Source: Phytophthora hibernalis
Taxonomy: Eukaryota > Oomycota > Peronosporomycetes > Peronosporales > Peronosporaceae
Direction: 5' to 3'
Assembly (NCBI GenBank): GCA_012656075.1
Contig: JAAKBF010000107.1
Span: 62,001-126,000, forward strand
DNA length: 64,000 nt
Positions 31,081-42,173 of the stretch are shown one piece after another. Under the pieces are notes generated by a model, which did no database searches, had not been told where the DNA came from, and saw only the letters and a list, made by a program, of their open reading frames with translations. The position numbers and the translations under genes are program-made. Position 1 is the first letter of the stretch; each line of letters starts with the position of its first letter.

Positions 31081-33547
31081 CAAAGTTTCTGAGATGGTCA
31101 AAAATATATCGCAAAATACATCGCGGTTTTTGATTGGTCATATACTATAGCCGCGAATTTAGCCAACGAAATGAAAGCGATGAAAGAATTCAACCATTCG
31201 TATCCACAGTACACCGATTACAGTATTTAGTGTTAATAATATTAATTGTCAACGTCCATTCTGGAGGAACTCACAGGAATTAATGTTAATTACACTAATG
31301 TTGGACTAACACTATTTCGTGTACACATTATTTAGTGCTAGCGCCAAGTCCTCTGCCACCCCCGACATATACCAAGGCCGTGCTCGCGCTACTATTACTA
31401 CCGGGGTCAATACTCCTACTTGAACGGCGTGACTATGTTCGAGAAGGAGACGACGAACTTCTTCCAGTTGTTCCCCGCAGGACAACTCGAAGCTTATGCT
31501 GTTCTTCCAGGACGGAGACACGTGCGTCGACAGGGACACATGCGACTTCGTGCTGCAGTGTCAGTTGGTCACCTGCTCGCTCATCATCACCAAGGCGTCG
31601 GTCACGGAAACAGACATCAGGAACCACACGCTGGACGGTAATGTTTTCAACCGGTGTATGACACCGACTGCAGTGGGGAGTTTGCCGATGAAAGAGTGAG
31701 AAAGCCTTCAAGAGGTGGGGGCAAAGAGAGATGACAGGCGATGTGATGGTGAGTACAGAAATCTGCTCTCTAACACAGGGTGGACGTGCAAGTTATTACG
31801 GTCATGCTGTGTGTTGAGGTACCAATGTAGAAACCAGTAGGCGGGGCTGTTGTGAAGTATACTGGTTGCCGCAGTTGGTAACCACAGGATGTGAGAAGAT
31901 GAGATCAGAGAAAGGGAGGAGAAGGAAAGTTGGAGCTGAGCGAACTCAGTGTAAGATAAACCTACCAACAAGAAGAACCCCCAGGTGGATTTTGCCACCC
32001 AATGTCATGTTCGTTGCGTGTGTAGACGGCTACTTCGCACTTGTTTCCTGCTGTTTACAACTGTCTTCAACGACTACAATACCGTTTACCTGTTGTACTG
32101 TACATGCGACCTGTTCGGGGGCTACAAGTACCTAGAGATGTACGAGTGTGTGTGAAACCAGGCTCTGGGCAACCAGCAGTACCCGGACCAAAACCAAGGC
32201 ATGTCTATGAATGGGTATAACAACACGATGGTAATGTAGAAGTTGCTCACCCGGACCTGGAGCAGATTGCCGTTGGCGTCTATAGCGCTGGCTCACTGGC
32301 CGCACCTACATGATCAACGTACGAGGTGAACTTGTGAGAAATGGAGTCAAAGTTCACGAAGTTCGAGGTACTGGCGGAGGGCATGGTGGGTGCAATCAAA
32401 TGGTACGAAGGTGTTGGCGGACAGCTACGTGGGTATACTCCCGAGTACAAGATTCTTGTAAGCGAGGCGACCCGCTATTACGGCTTGTCGATTTTCCTGA
32501 CACCGTGCTTACTGAGTGCATGCCTGACACTGCGACGAATGAGAACAAAGTGTGTACTGTGCTAAAATAGCACCTTAATAGTATAAATTGGAATACATAC
32601 GGATATCTGAATGATGATATTTGAAATGTAGTTATCGTCGACGTCACTAAACAGCGGTCTCTAGCATCGTAGTTTCTTTAGCTTCAACTTGATCGCCTTC
32701 GTTGCATGCATGACCTTCGTCACGTACTGGTTTGCCCATAGGAGGGTTCAGCGTGTGCTAAAAATTTCAAGCCAGAGGTACGGCTTTTGGTTCCCAGCTT
32801 TTCTTCTGTTAATGCAACGCTCCTTAAGCCATTGAGCAAAGACGACGGAAGTCATGACGTCCTTCTTTCGCTGTGCGATATGCAACTCTAGGTACTGTGT
32901 CTTTGAGACCTCGAATTGGGTTATTTCAGGCGCTGTTGATAAAAATCATAGGTAACCCAATTGCTGAAGATTTTCCACCTGTCAAGTGGACAACCATCGC
33001 CATTCCGGTGGTAACCGAAACCACATCTGCATATCGCACATTTTGTGTCCGCGAAAATCAAGGGTTCGCATATTCCATATCATAAAGTGTGTTTAATCCA
33101 TGTTTTCCATCCGAGATTGAGCAAATTTTCCGCTGTCAAAATCTCGCTTGAAGACACAAATGGTACCCCACTTCCTTCTCGATCTTCAACTCTTTTACAG
33201 GACTCTGCGACATCTTTCCCGACTGCGACAGTGTGTGCTCCAGATTGGAAATCGGTCCAAAATACGTGCAAGTCTTCCTTTCGGGAAAAATAACCGGGGA
33301 TCAGTCTACGCTCGGATCACTAGTGTTCCAAACTACTGACGTGTGATATTGTGAAAATTCGTCTAGGTTTCGTTGTCTTCAGAAGACCGGACTTCACCTC
33401 CCTATTCAGTCAACCAAATTTAAAAAATGTACCCTCCCAAATGCAGCGATTAGCGCTGTTGATAGACCACGTGGTCAAAGCCTTCCCAGTGATAACCTAA
33501 CAATGCCGACTAGAAATACAAGGCGTTATACAGTCGCATCCTCTTAT
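31081..33547. other. AT-rich stretch with decayed coding fragments
   Basis: No complete gene. Plus-strand fragments between 31345 and 31699 (YSYLNGVTMFEKETTNFFQL in one frame, then LMLFFQDGDTCVDRDTCDFV in another) and 32025-32570 (TVYLLYCTCDLFGGYKYLEM; KFTKFEVLAEGMVGAIKWYE; a hydrophobic GLSIFLTPCLLSACL) look like pieces of one decayed gene, possibly extracellular or membrane-bound, but no family is recognised. At 31219-31318 a short AT-rich unit begins CAGTATTTAGTGTTAATA and ends TAACACTATTT, a MITE-like arrangement related to 35190. Confidence 0.35.
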
Positions 33548-34190
33548 TCTTGAGTGCGGGGTGCGGGGTCTCCACCAATGGCACGCACCACGCCACTCTG
33601 CGCGCTAAGTGCTCTCCAGCGCCCGAGCTCTGTTGGCTTCATGTGCTGCTGAAGCTAGCGCAGTGCGTGAGGTCTCGGTGTCTGAGTGGCTGCAGACGCT
33701 GCGGCGCCTTAACCTGGAGCAGCATCTCAACTTCCATAATACCTTCCGTGCACACATTCTCTGTCGTGAGCTTGAGTCCACGGGCTGTGAGGTGGCTCTT
33801 CACATCCACCCACTGCGATTCGATGAAGCCCAGCTTATTCTTCTGGCGCAAATACGGCGACGCGTCCAGATCGCTAGCTGGATGGCGTCAGTTACGCGTC
33901 CGCGGCTGTGGTCAGTGTCCAGTATGAAGCGCTTTTGGATGGCCTACCGCACCTGCTTTTGTGCGACAGCATGGATGATCCTGTCCGGCGAGTGCAGCAT
34001 CTGCCAGGCGTGGCTGACTTGCACCACGGGGGCTGGGTCCACAAGACACAAGAAGCCGAGACCACCCTTGTCCATTGGCGCGTGAAACAACGCGGTGGTG
34101 TTGGACTGGTTTGACTAAGGTGGGGCAGGCCGCGCGTCTGTGCCGCGTCCACGCTCTCGAGTTGCGTGTTTACGCACGCACGTGGCGGGA
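33548..34190 (-). mobile_element. R2-type LINE fragment (copy b, minus strand)
   Basis: On the minus strand this is the same family as 48880-50560: NTQLESVDAAQTRGL, the CAAGTCAGCCACGCCTGGCA / GATGCTGCACTC stretch, then KLGFIESQWVDVKSHLTARG and the STAR-like region up to the GTCTCC junction at 33570. It spans the post-RT domain that is deleted from copy a, and stops before the endonuclease. Frames are broken and the copy is inactive. Confidence 0.65.
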
Positions 34191-35198
34191 AGTAGCGCTA
34201 GTTACAGTGCTGTCCGTTTTGCGCACCACCTCCAAAATAAAAGTTTAAACCTCAACTAGAGGACTTCAAAATCAATATAGAAAGTACTTCCGCACCGCCG
34301 TATTTCCAGATGTGGCTACGACCGACCTCCTACAATCGCAGCTAATGCGATAAGCCCTAAAATCCTAGAGCACTCGTCGGGCAGCTGGACAAGGTGGGCG
34401 GGGGCGTTCTGAATATTCTCCTAGTTGTCTAGGGCTTGATTCAGGGTCGGTTGTCCAAATTGCGGCGGTGGCGCCGGCCTCGTTGTAGTCAATTGGTTGG
34501 ATCTGCTCAACGTGGATGAGACGGCCAGCGCGATTGTTGAGCGAACAGAAGAAGCGTCGCCCATTTTGATTGCAATATTCCTGTCAAAATGGCTTTGACA
34601 ACATGAGCTTCGAGTTATGTGAGAACGAAAAGGCCTAAATAAATGCATGCGCCACATTCAGTGCATATCGCATGCAGCCAGCGACACGGAACGTATCCAT
34701 TACTGACCGAAATGCTGACCAGTGTGAAGATATCGGTTTACAAAATGGGTACCCAAGTCCATGTCCTGTCCGATATTTGACTTAAGGAGTATTTTAAATG
34801 TGTATGTAAATACCATATTTTTGAATATGCACCTACTTCAGGTGTACGCAACACAGCACGAAATAATCACAGTCACGAAAAATCCAATTCAGCGCACGGA
34901 ATCTGTTGTTTAGCTCGTCCAATCATTGCACGTTATTTTGTTTAATGACGCATATTTATTGGTTGTCTACAGGCCTCTGCAAATTTGACATTTGGGGAAA
35001 TTAACAAAATTACTTGTTTTGGACCATCACATGTCCTAAAGAAGCCTATTTTAGAGTTTATTTTGGCATGGTCATGACCGAGTGCTCTTTGGTCAAGTGG
35101 CTAGCTCATCCGTATGGAAATCGGTCTTCTGAAAACACGTACCGCACGTCTCGCATACAGCAATGTCAATCTACTAGACCGATCACAGTATTTAGTGT
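34191..35198. other. AT-rich intergenic DNA
   Basis: No gene recognised. Around 34970-35000 the sequence CTCTGCAAATTTGACATTT repeats a segment of the 30.7-31.1 kb repeat, so part of this stretch is repeat-derived. Confidence 0.3.
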
Positions 35199-35786
35199 TA
35201 TTGTGAAAACGGATTAGTTTGTCTAAGTGAATTGTTAATCGGCTGATTAAGCAGCTGATTTAGGTCAGCGATGCCCGATTTAATAAATCAGACCTCCTAG
35301 TTAGCTTGAGGATTCTTGAATAAAAAAATCAGCAGGATTTGATTAACAAGACATGTCATGTGGTTCGGATTTGGATGCTAATCGGTCGATGTGGCCCGAG
35401 CCAGCTGATTTGCTTACTATTCGGGTGCTGATTAAGAATAAATATTCCGCATGTCATACACGACAATGGCTGCAACCACTGTTGTATTAACATAGCGAAG
35501 CTTACAATACCAATAAAACAAACTAGAATAACTCTGTATTTGCATCGTTCATAGAGGCTACCCTTTTACCCTATAATAGTGCAGTCATGCCGGTGGCCCT
35601 CTAACAAATGCAACGACGTTAACGCTTTTTCAGACTAAGTTATGCTTACGAGGTTAACCCACGATTTATGTACATATTTAAATAGCCAGATGCAGATATA
35701 GCTACGATTTAACCCTTTGCAAATCCTCGATGAGAACTGCTTTACTGTCTAATTCCACAGGACAAACTAATCGTTTTTCACAATAA
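35199..35786. mobile_element. Fold-back / MITE-like element with 26-bp inverted ends
   Basis: TTATTGTGAAAACGGATTAG (35199, continuing TTTGTC to 35224) is matched in inverted orientation at 35761-35786 with few mismatches. The 588-bp unit is AT-rich and non-coding, with several CTGATT-type repeats inside. Related outer sequence (CAGTATTTAGTGTTA) occurs at 31219. Confidence 0.5.
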
Positions 35787-35897
35787 TACTCAAATAGTGT
35801 TAGTGGGGAATTAGTGGTTTAACATTTATTTGGTGTGTCGCCCGGAGCGATCGCGTTAATACTAATTACTGTAGAGCTGAACAGGTAGAAGCACATT

Positions 35898-36275
35898 ATG
35901 AACACGCTGCCGGTACCAACCAATCTCCAACCTTTTGCCTCCAGTATGATGCCAATGTGTCCGCATATCGCTGACATGACAAGAGCCCAGCGTCTCGCCG
36001 ACGGAGCACGATCTGCTACATTTTCAGAACCAACCAACCTCTCAAGCACTTCACCGTCAGTCTCAGCACCAGCCAGCGCGTCAGAAATCGCCCAAGACAA
36101 GCGAAAGCGCAGCGTCCAACAACTTGTATCCAAACAAGAAAAGTCAAAAGTCGTCAAACGGATGCTGGCCCAAGATAACACGACGCATATGTGCAAACAA
36201 GCAATATCCCAGTCCCTGCGTATTTCCGATCGGCTTCGTCGACAGCAAGCTACATTAAAACACGGAGGTGGTTAA
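35898..36275 (+). CDS. Small open frame of unknown function
   Basis: ATG 35898 opens a 125-codon frame, MNTLPVPTNLQPFASSMMP onward, with a Ser/Thr/Pro-rich middle and a Lys/Arg/Gln-rich end (DKRKRSVQQLVSKQEKSKVV). No family recognised. It lies alone in AT-rich DNA and could be a small gene, a transposon ORF or chance. Confidence 0.25.
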   Translation: MNTLPVPTNLQPFASSMMPMCPHIADMTRAQRLADGARSATFSEPTNLSSTSPSVSAPASASEIAQDKRKRSVQQLVSKQEKSKVVKRMLAQDNTTHMCKQAISQSLRISDRLRRQQATLKHGGG

Positions 36276-37682
36276 AAGAAGGTGAAACGTCCTTGAGGCA
36301 AATAAGGACACAAAGAATCGAAACTCCGCCCAGGTTGCACAGCCTGATATTCGCTGAAAGCTACTTACTAAAGCGCTGCCCGGCAGAGTCGTAAACGAGA
36401 AGCACAGACGAACTGGCAACACGACGAGCTGCGTGCAGAATTTCATCGACTTCGTAAAGCGGGGTTAAAGCTGTCCCTTTCGCATTTGGTAAGTGTGGCG
36501 AAAAATGTAATTGTTCCTGTTGAACATCCGCGGTATACTCTCACATCTTATACACCAACCAATTCAAAATCTCTTAGCGAGCGCATCACTACTCGATGGG
36601 TGCAACCAATTCAAGACATATTCGGAAGTGTTCAACGTGCCACCCTGAACGATAAAGGTGTTAACCCACCTAGAAATAAAGTGTTTTTTTCCTCAGAGAA
36701 CTCCGTGTTTACCGTGTACAATAACAGTCAAAGAATGAGGTGACTGACGGGTGATGTTTGACGACGTCTACCAGATAATGGACGATTGCACAATCTCATT
36801 GAATGATTATGACATCAAAAATGAAAGACCTCGGATCAGTATAACAACGCGCACGTTTCAGCGCTATTGTACAAGAACATACTATCTTGGCTTCGATGGT
36901 ACACACCCATTTCAGCTATGCCTGAGCATGCGTTGATTATATTCGTTAATACGGATGCAAGCACTACACCAAATTCAAGTTTCTTGAACATTCTAGTGGG
37001 TCGGAAGGCGACCAAACTACAACAAGGCGCCAAGGATATCTGAACAAAGATCCAATATCGCCATTTATTTAAGGCCAAACCAGAATTTTATCCACAGAAA
37101 CAGCCCACAAATGAAAGTAAGGCATCACTAACATTACGCGAGGTGACTGACAGAGAACCAGTATTAATAATATCAAATTACTTATTGAGGACAGGGTGAT
37201 CGATTCAGCGGAGGCTGTCACCGTATTGGACACTGGAGGCCTTCTGGGCGTTGCCGTCACTTTGAATGTTTTACTTTATTGGCACCAAAATTTCAATTTT
37301 ATCGAATTCGCCAACTTTCAATCATTGCTTCCAGCCACAACTGTATGTAGATACGCTTTTGTATGTACATATTTTTGTTTCTTCTCTCATTTCATTGCTT
37401 TCGCTTGAGCTCTATTCATCGTTGACAACCCCACACTCACCGCTTTTCCAGTCGTCTTCGCTCAAAGCGATCGATTCTGGACGACTTCGCACCATTGATG
37501 ACTTTAAAATGCGGATTTAGCTAATTGCGCGAGTGTACATGTTTTCGTACAGGAGGTAGCGGTAATATGCAAGGGATGAACCAATAACGTACTGAAGCTA
37601 AATGTCATACAAAAGGCAAATTAATCTGGAGAGCACAACTTCTATTGAACAGCTTATGGAACGTGATAGGTGCGATTTTAGT
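36276..37682. other. AT-rich DNA without a recognisable gene
   Basis: Only short scattered frames. Nothing recognised. Confidence 0.3.
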
Positions 37683-38039
37683 TCAACAGGTCGGTGATCG
37701 CCAATCTATCGACATACAATCCGTCATGGGACTGTACTTCCTTATATCCTCCATAGGCATCTCATCCCACGCATCGCACATCCATTCCAGCGCCTCGGTT
37801 GACGAGATACTAAAGGGGTCGGGGTCGTCGTCTAGGAGGCGAAGAGCAGCTTCTTGCGTTCGAGCACCTGTGATGCGCTGCTTCAGCCACGCGATGACGC
37901 CTTGATTCTTCGGTTGAATTGCCGCCATAGTGTTGGGCAACAACATCTTGACAGAGACGTTTGTCAACAACGCCTCTGGGGGATCGGCAAGTAGGAGCAA
38001 GATGTGCCGTTCTTTTTCAGCCATTACTTCGTCCAGCAT
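37683..38039 (-). mobile_element. pogo/Tigger-type DDE transposase fragment
   Basis: The 119-codon frame has HILLLLADPPEALL, NVSVKMLLPNTMAAIQPKNQ and GVIAWLKQRI, matching the second half of the DDE_1 domain of pogo/Tigger transposases ('LLLDNAPSH ... LPPNTT..IQPMDQGVI'). The third catalytic acid, normally Asp in PMDQG, is Asn here and the second motif is altered, so it is catalytically dead. The N-terminal part is not found upstream. Confidence 0.65.
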
Positions 38040-38439
38040 TTGATTCGAGCCGTTGCTGGTAAAGCTTTATTCAAAGAGGTTCCATACGCACGAAAACTAT
38101 GAAAAAGTCTTCGCTAAAGTGACCGCCAACCCAGAAGGTGCGGTATATCTGATCGCACCGCGATGACCGCTTCCACGCACTGAGGTACACAAATTCAAGG
38201 GTATGACGGGGCCGATGATCCTTTTTGTCAATTATTGCTTACACTCCGGCTGCCGCGTCGATGAGTGACGCGCTAACAACTGGCATCTCGTCCGACGAGG
38301 TGGGAGATTATGGGCACCGTGCCCAAAGACGGTCGAGATCTGACGTAGACGGGCTCTACCATGCCGCTTTCAAATATTGTTTATCCATATCTACTACTAG
38401 CGCTGCAAACTACGTTCAGCCTATGTTCAAAGCCCCGCA

Positions 38440-38833
38440 AAGTGCTTGCCGTTTGAGGGGGTGCGTGCAACTTCAAGAAGGGCAACCCGGACCAGCCTTG
38501 CAACTGGAGACTGATATGTCTATAGGCGTACATCTACAAGTTGTACTTCATCCGATGATAGGAGGCCAGTACTACCTTGCCCGACGTCCAGAAGGGTATC
38601 GCTCCGGCATTGGATGCGCAAAATACAACTTCGCGAGCTGCGTCATTGTCATCCCGACCAAGCATCGCACCAGCCCACTCCAATTTGCTTGGTATGACTT
38701 CAAGAACGCATTTGGCTCGGTGCCACCGGACTTAATAAAGATGGCATTCCTGCTCATCAGCGCCGTTGCTGCTTTCACCTGCTTCTTCCAAGACGTTTAC
38801 AACGGCGCAAATTTTACTGCTGCACCGCAATGA
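38440..38833 (+). mobile_element. LINE reverse-transcriptase fragment
   Basis: Frame-broken plus-strand sequence carrying successive RT blocks: NFKKGNPDQPCNWRLICL, then IYKLY, a KGIAP...C.N segment and FAWYDFKNAFGSVPPDLI, as in the LINE block 'WLDFKNAFGSVPHDLL'. It ends abruptly at about 38833 against an unrelated minus-strand frame. It resembles R2/CR1-like LINEs and may belong to the same family as the endonuclease-bearing copies. Confidence 0.6.
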
Positions 38834-39023
38834 GCACCTTGTTCTGCTCCGAGAGCGCGTCCACTTGATCCTGGAGCGTCTGCTTGCCGTTGCGCAGCTC
38901 CGTGGTCTGGTGCTCGTTGTGCTTCGCAATCTGGTACTCCAGCGCCGCGACGGTCTGAGTGTGCTGTTCTTGGATGGACGCCAGCGCTTGGTGGTAGTAG
39001 GCGTCGTTGGTCGTGGTCTGCAT
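38814..39023 (-). CDS. Short coiled-coil open frame
   Basis: From ATG 39023 (MQTTTNDAYYHQALASIQEQ) a 69-codon frame rich in Gln/Glu/Ala predicts a coiled coil and stops at 38814, at the junction with the LINE fragment. Possibly the start of a transposon capsid-like protein cut by insertion. Function unknown. Confidence 0.35.
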   Translation of the reverse strand: MQTTTNDAYYHQALASIQEQHTQTVAALEYQIAKHNEHQTTELRNGKQTLQDQVDALSEQNKVLIAVQQ

Positions 39024-40439
39024 AGTCTTGTTGGTCTTGTTTGGTTTTCTTCGCTTGAAACCCGCCTGTCCAAAAGAAGAATGATACTTTATCTCGCCTT
39101 TGCTCTTGAAAACTTTCGTTTTTAGCTTTGGGCGCGAAATCTTCGACGTTTGATGTTTTTGGGCGCGAAACAAGCTCTTTATTTCTCGCTTGAAAGGTGC
39201 GAAGCCATCGAGATTTTAGCTTTGGGTGCAAAACAAGATCCAACGAACAAGGTTCACGTGTCAAACATCACGTTCGCAAAATGCACCTACTGCAGACCGT
39301 CCAGATCAGGACGCGGTCGCCATTGAGCTCAACAGGAGATTGTCCGAGCACGGTCGATCGGCTCTTATCACACTGGAGCTGGTCCTTGGTTTCTTCTCAC
39401 CAAGGATGACATAGTCTTTTCCTTCCTTGTCGGTCTTACAATAATCAGAGAACGGCCACGGTCGATCGACTCGAACTGGTCCTTGACTTGTTCTCACCAA
39501 GGATGGCATTGTTTTTTCTTCCTTGTCGGTCGGGGGGGTCGCTGTCGGCCGTCCCCTGTGTAGAACCGTTGCCTGGACCCCCTGTTGAGGTACCACGACG
39601 GCATTGCTGCACACGCCTCTGAACAACGGGAATTGGCTTTATGTCGCTTGTGGCCTGCTTACCACACAGTAAAACAGCCAGGCATATCATATGTTGAACT
39701 CACCTGATTCGGGCGATTGCACAGGAGCGGGGTGGCAAACAATCCAAAAGTGATTCACCCAGAGCCCTGACCACTTGTACGGATTAGTGCCCAACGCAGT
39801 ACTGTTATTCTTCAACGATGAGCTGGACATGTTGCCGCGAACCCAAAGCGTAAATCGAACGACACAGTCTCGCGGTATGATGTAGCATCAGAAAACAACG
39901 AAGGTCCAACGTTACGGATCTTAACCTCCTGTAATCCTAGAACAAGGGCTTCAAGAGTCCATGAAGTCTTACCCAACACTTATGAACTACTTGTTGCAAA
40001 ACTTGAAATGAATTCTTGTTCTTATTTGTGGCAAAGCTGCCTACTCAAAATGCACGAGGCGGATCATCTAATATAGTGAAGCCAAGCTACATGCACAACC
40101 GATGGCTGGGAATATATCTACCCATCTCTAATCAACTTTCCCGTATTGTGGATTCCGGTGTCACCTGCGAAACCGCCCAGCAATCGCCAGAGATATTTAA
40201 TTGGTCAAAATAGATGATTTTTGTCCATTGTTGTCCTATCATTGTTGAATGATCTATCTCGGGGGACACTGCTCTGCTCTGCTGCAGTCAAAAACCTTCA
40301 CCGGATCGCTCACCGTAAATTAATGCCAACGATACAGCACCATTGCCCGTAGCTAACCATGAACGTTATTAACAAGGCTCGCTGTTCTGTAGACAGCTCT
40401 TGTTCGTGTGGAATTATCGTCCTTGCCTGTGGCATAGTT
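39024..40439. other. Non-coding stretch with a direct repeat
   Basis: No gene recognised. At 39349-39435 and 39459-39535 a unit of about 80 bases (CACGGTCGATCG ... CCTTCCTTGTCGGTC) is repeated directly with period about 110; the minus-strand reading repeats ILGEnKsRTSSS. TTTGGGCGCGAAA-type motifs repeat near 39124-39165. Confidence 0.4.
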
Positions 40440-40955
40440 CTCGCTAGCCTTGTGGAGTCGCTGACACCACAGGCATCACTGGCCTTGCGGAGTCCCTGGT
40501 CTAGCTCGTGTCGTTGGAGTCCCTGGCTTCGCTTGCACTGTTGGAGTCGCTGACCCTGTGGAGTCTCAAGCCTGGCTGAAGTCGCTGTAGTCGCTGTGGC
40601 CGCTGGTCCTGCTGCTCACTTCACTGGAGTGCCTGGCTTTGCCCGTGTCACTGGGGTCGCTGTCGTTGTTAGGGTGGGTGGAGTCGCTGACCTGTGGATT
40701 CCCCAGCCTTATTCAAGTCGTTGTTCTTGCCGGGGTTGCTGGTGTCCCTGTCGTTGCATGCGTCACTGGAGTTGCTGGTCTTGTGAAGTCACTGACAGTG
40801 ACCTAGTCGCTGGTATTGCTCGAGGTGCTGGCCTTCTGGAGTCGCCAGCACTGCTGGTGTCGCCGCCGTTGCTGGCCTTGCTCAAGTCACTGGCTTTGCT
40901 GGCATCGTTGGCGTTGCTAGTGTGCTGGACTTGCTTGAGTCGGTGGCCGTGATCG
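40440..40955. repeat. Degenerate minisatellite (GTCGCTGGCCTTG-like units)
   Basis: Roughly 500 bases of imperfect short repeats built on GTCGCTG / GGAGTC / GCTGGCCTTG, often 12 or 24 bases apart. On the minus strand part reads as a Ser/Asp/Ala repeat (NANDASKASDLSKASNGGD). It abuts the Tc1-like transposase start at 40974. Confidence 0.6.
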
Positions 40956-40973
40956 AGTAGCTTTTCTGTCACT

Positions 40974-42071
40974 ATGGAGAAGTCCGTGACGAAGCAGCAT
41001 GCGCACTCCAATACCGTCTTACATTGTTTGTACGGATATTACAGCCTCGGTTACTCCAAACGCAAACTAGCTGAGGTATGGAACAAGTCCGAGAAGACGA
41101 TTAGCAACTGGATCCAAGTATATGAGAGGACAGGAACGTTTCAGAGAGCAAAACCCAGTACTGACAAGAAGTTCATTGCTGCTCATCGCCAATAGCTTTG
41201 TGATTGTTTCAAGATCGTCCACTCTCCTATATTGACGAAGCACAAGCCGCTTTCAAACGTGCGCATCACATGAGCATTTCGAAGACCAGTGTGTGGAAAG
41301 TTATTCACAACTGCGGTCTAACGTGGAAGGTGCTGGAACGCAGAGCGATGCACATCAAGGAGCACGACGTGGTCCGCTTCACACAGGAACTAAGTACACT
41401 TGATTGAAATCACCAGAACCTCGTGTTCTTAGACGAAGTTTCGTTCGGTAACAGAGGCATGATCCGGAAGCGTGGCTACGCACTTTGTGGAAGGACTGTT
41501 GGAGTCCGTGGTGATTTCCAGCGAAACCGACGAATCTCAGTGCTGGCCTTTATTGGTGTGAATGGAATTAACGACTACTACGACACGGAGGGAAAATTTG
41601 ACAGGGTGAAGTTCTTGGAGTCGTGCCGTGCGTTTGCCTACTCGAAAAACGGATACGTTCGGCAGTACCCTGGGCCAAACTCGGTTTGGATTTTAGATGG
41701 AGCAGCTATCCACAGGCACCCCGAGGTCGTGCACTTCCTACGAAGCATTGGAGTGGTGCCGATTTTCTACCTGCCTACTGTCCCTTTTTCAATCCTATCG
41801 AGTATCTCTTTGGCTACGCCAAGATGGATTTTCAACGTCATTATGACGAGTCGTCTGGTCGCGATTTATGCCGTTCATAGTTCAAACGTTCACGCGTTTT
41901 GAGGGCTATAACATGGCAAACGTCTTTGAACATTGTGGGTGGTCGGTGCAAGGCCATTTCAATCCCGTTGGACAACTAGCCAAGGAGAACAGGATGACCT
42001 CAGACACACGAAGAAGCGTACAAGACGATGGATTGGACTTTTCGGTAAGACAGAACGAAGCGCTATCGTAG
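40974..42071 (+). mobile_element. Tc1/mariner-type (IS630) DDE transposase, inactive
   Basis: Plus-strand pieces in order: helix-turn-helix region MEKSVTKQHAHSNTVLHCLY and SKRKLAEVWNKSEKTISNWI; a second HTH-like part (ISKTSVWKVIHNCGLTWKVL); then the catalytic core LVFLDEVSFGNRG (Asp 1), SVWILDGAAIHRHPE (Asp 2) and CPFFNPIEYLFGYAK (Glu) about 35 residues later, giving a DDE triad. Lesions: TAG plus frame change at about 41193-41204, an in-frame TGA at 41405-41407 in place of a likely Trp, frame changes near 41780 and 41880. It ends about 42071. No terminal repeats found. Confidence 0.75.
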
Positions 42072-42173
42072 CCTTGGCTATCTTGTCCGGCGGATAAGCA
42101 CAAGGTTCGGTGCGTTTGGCTGGGTTAAGCTTTCGAAATTGTGAAAGGCAAACTTTGAGTAGTGGCTGGGATC

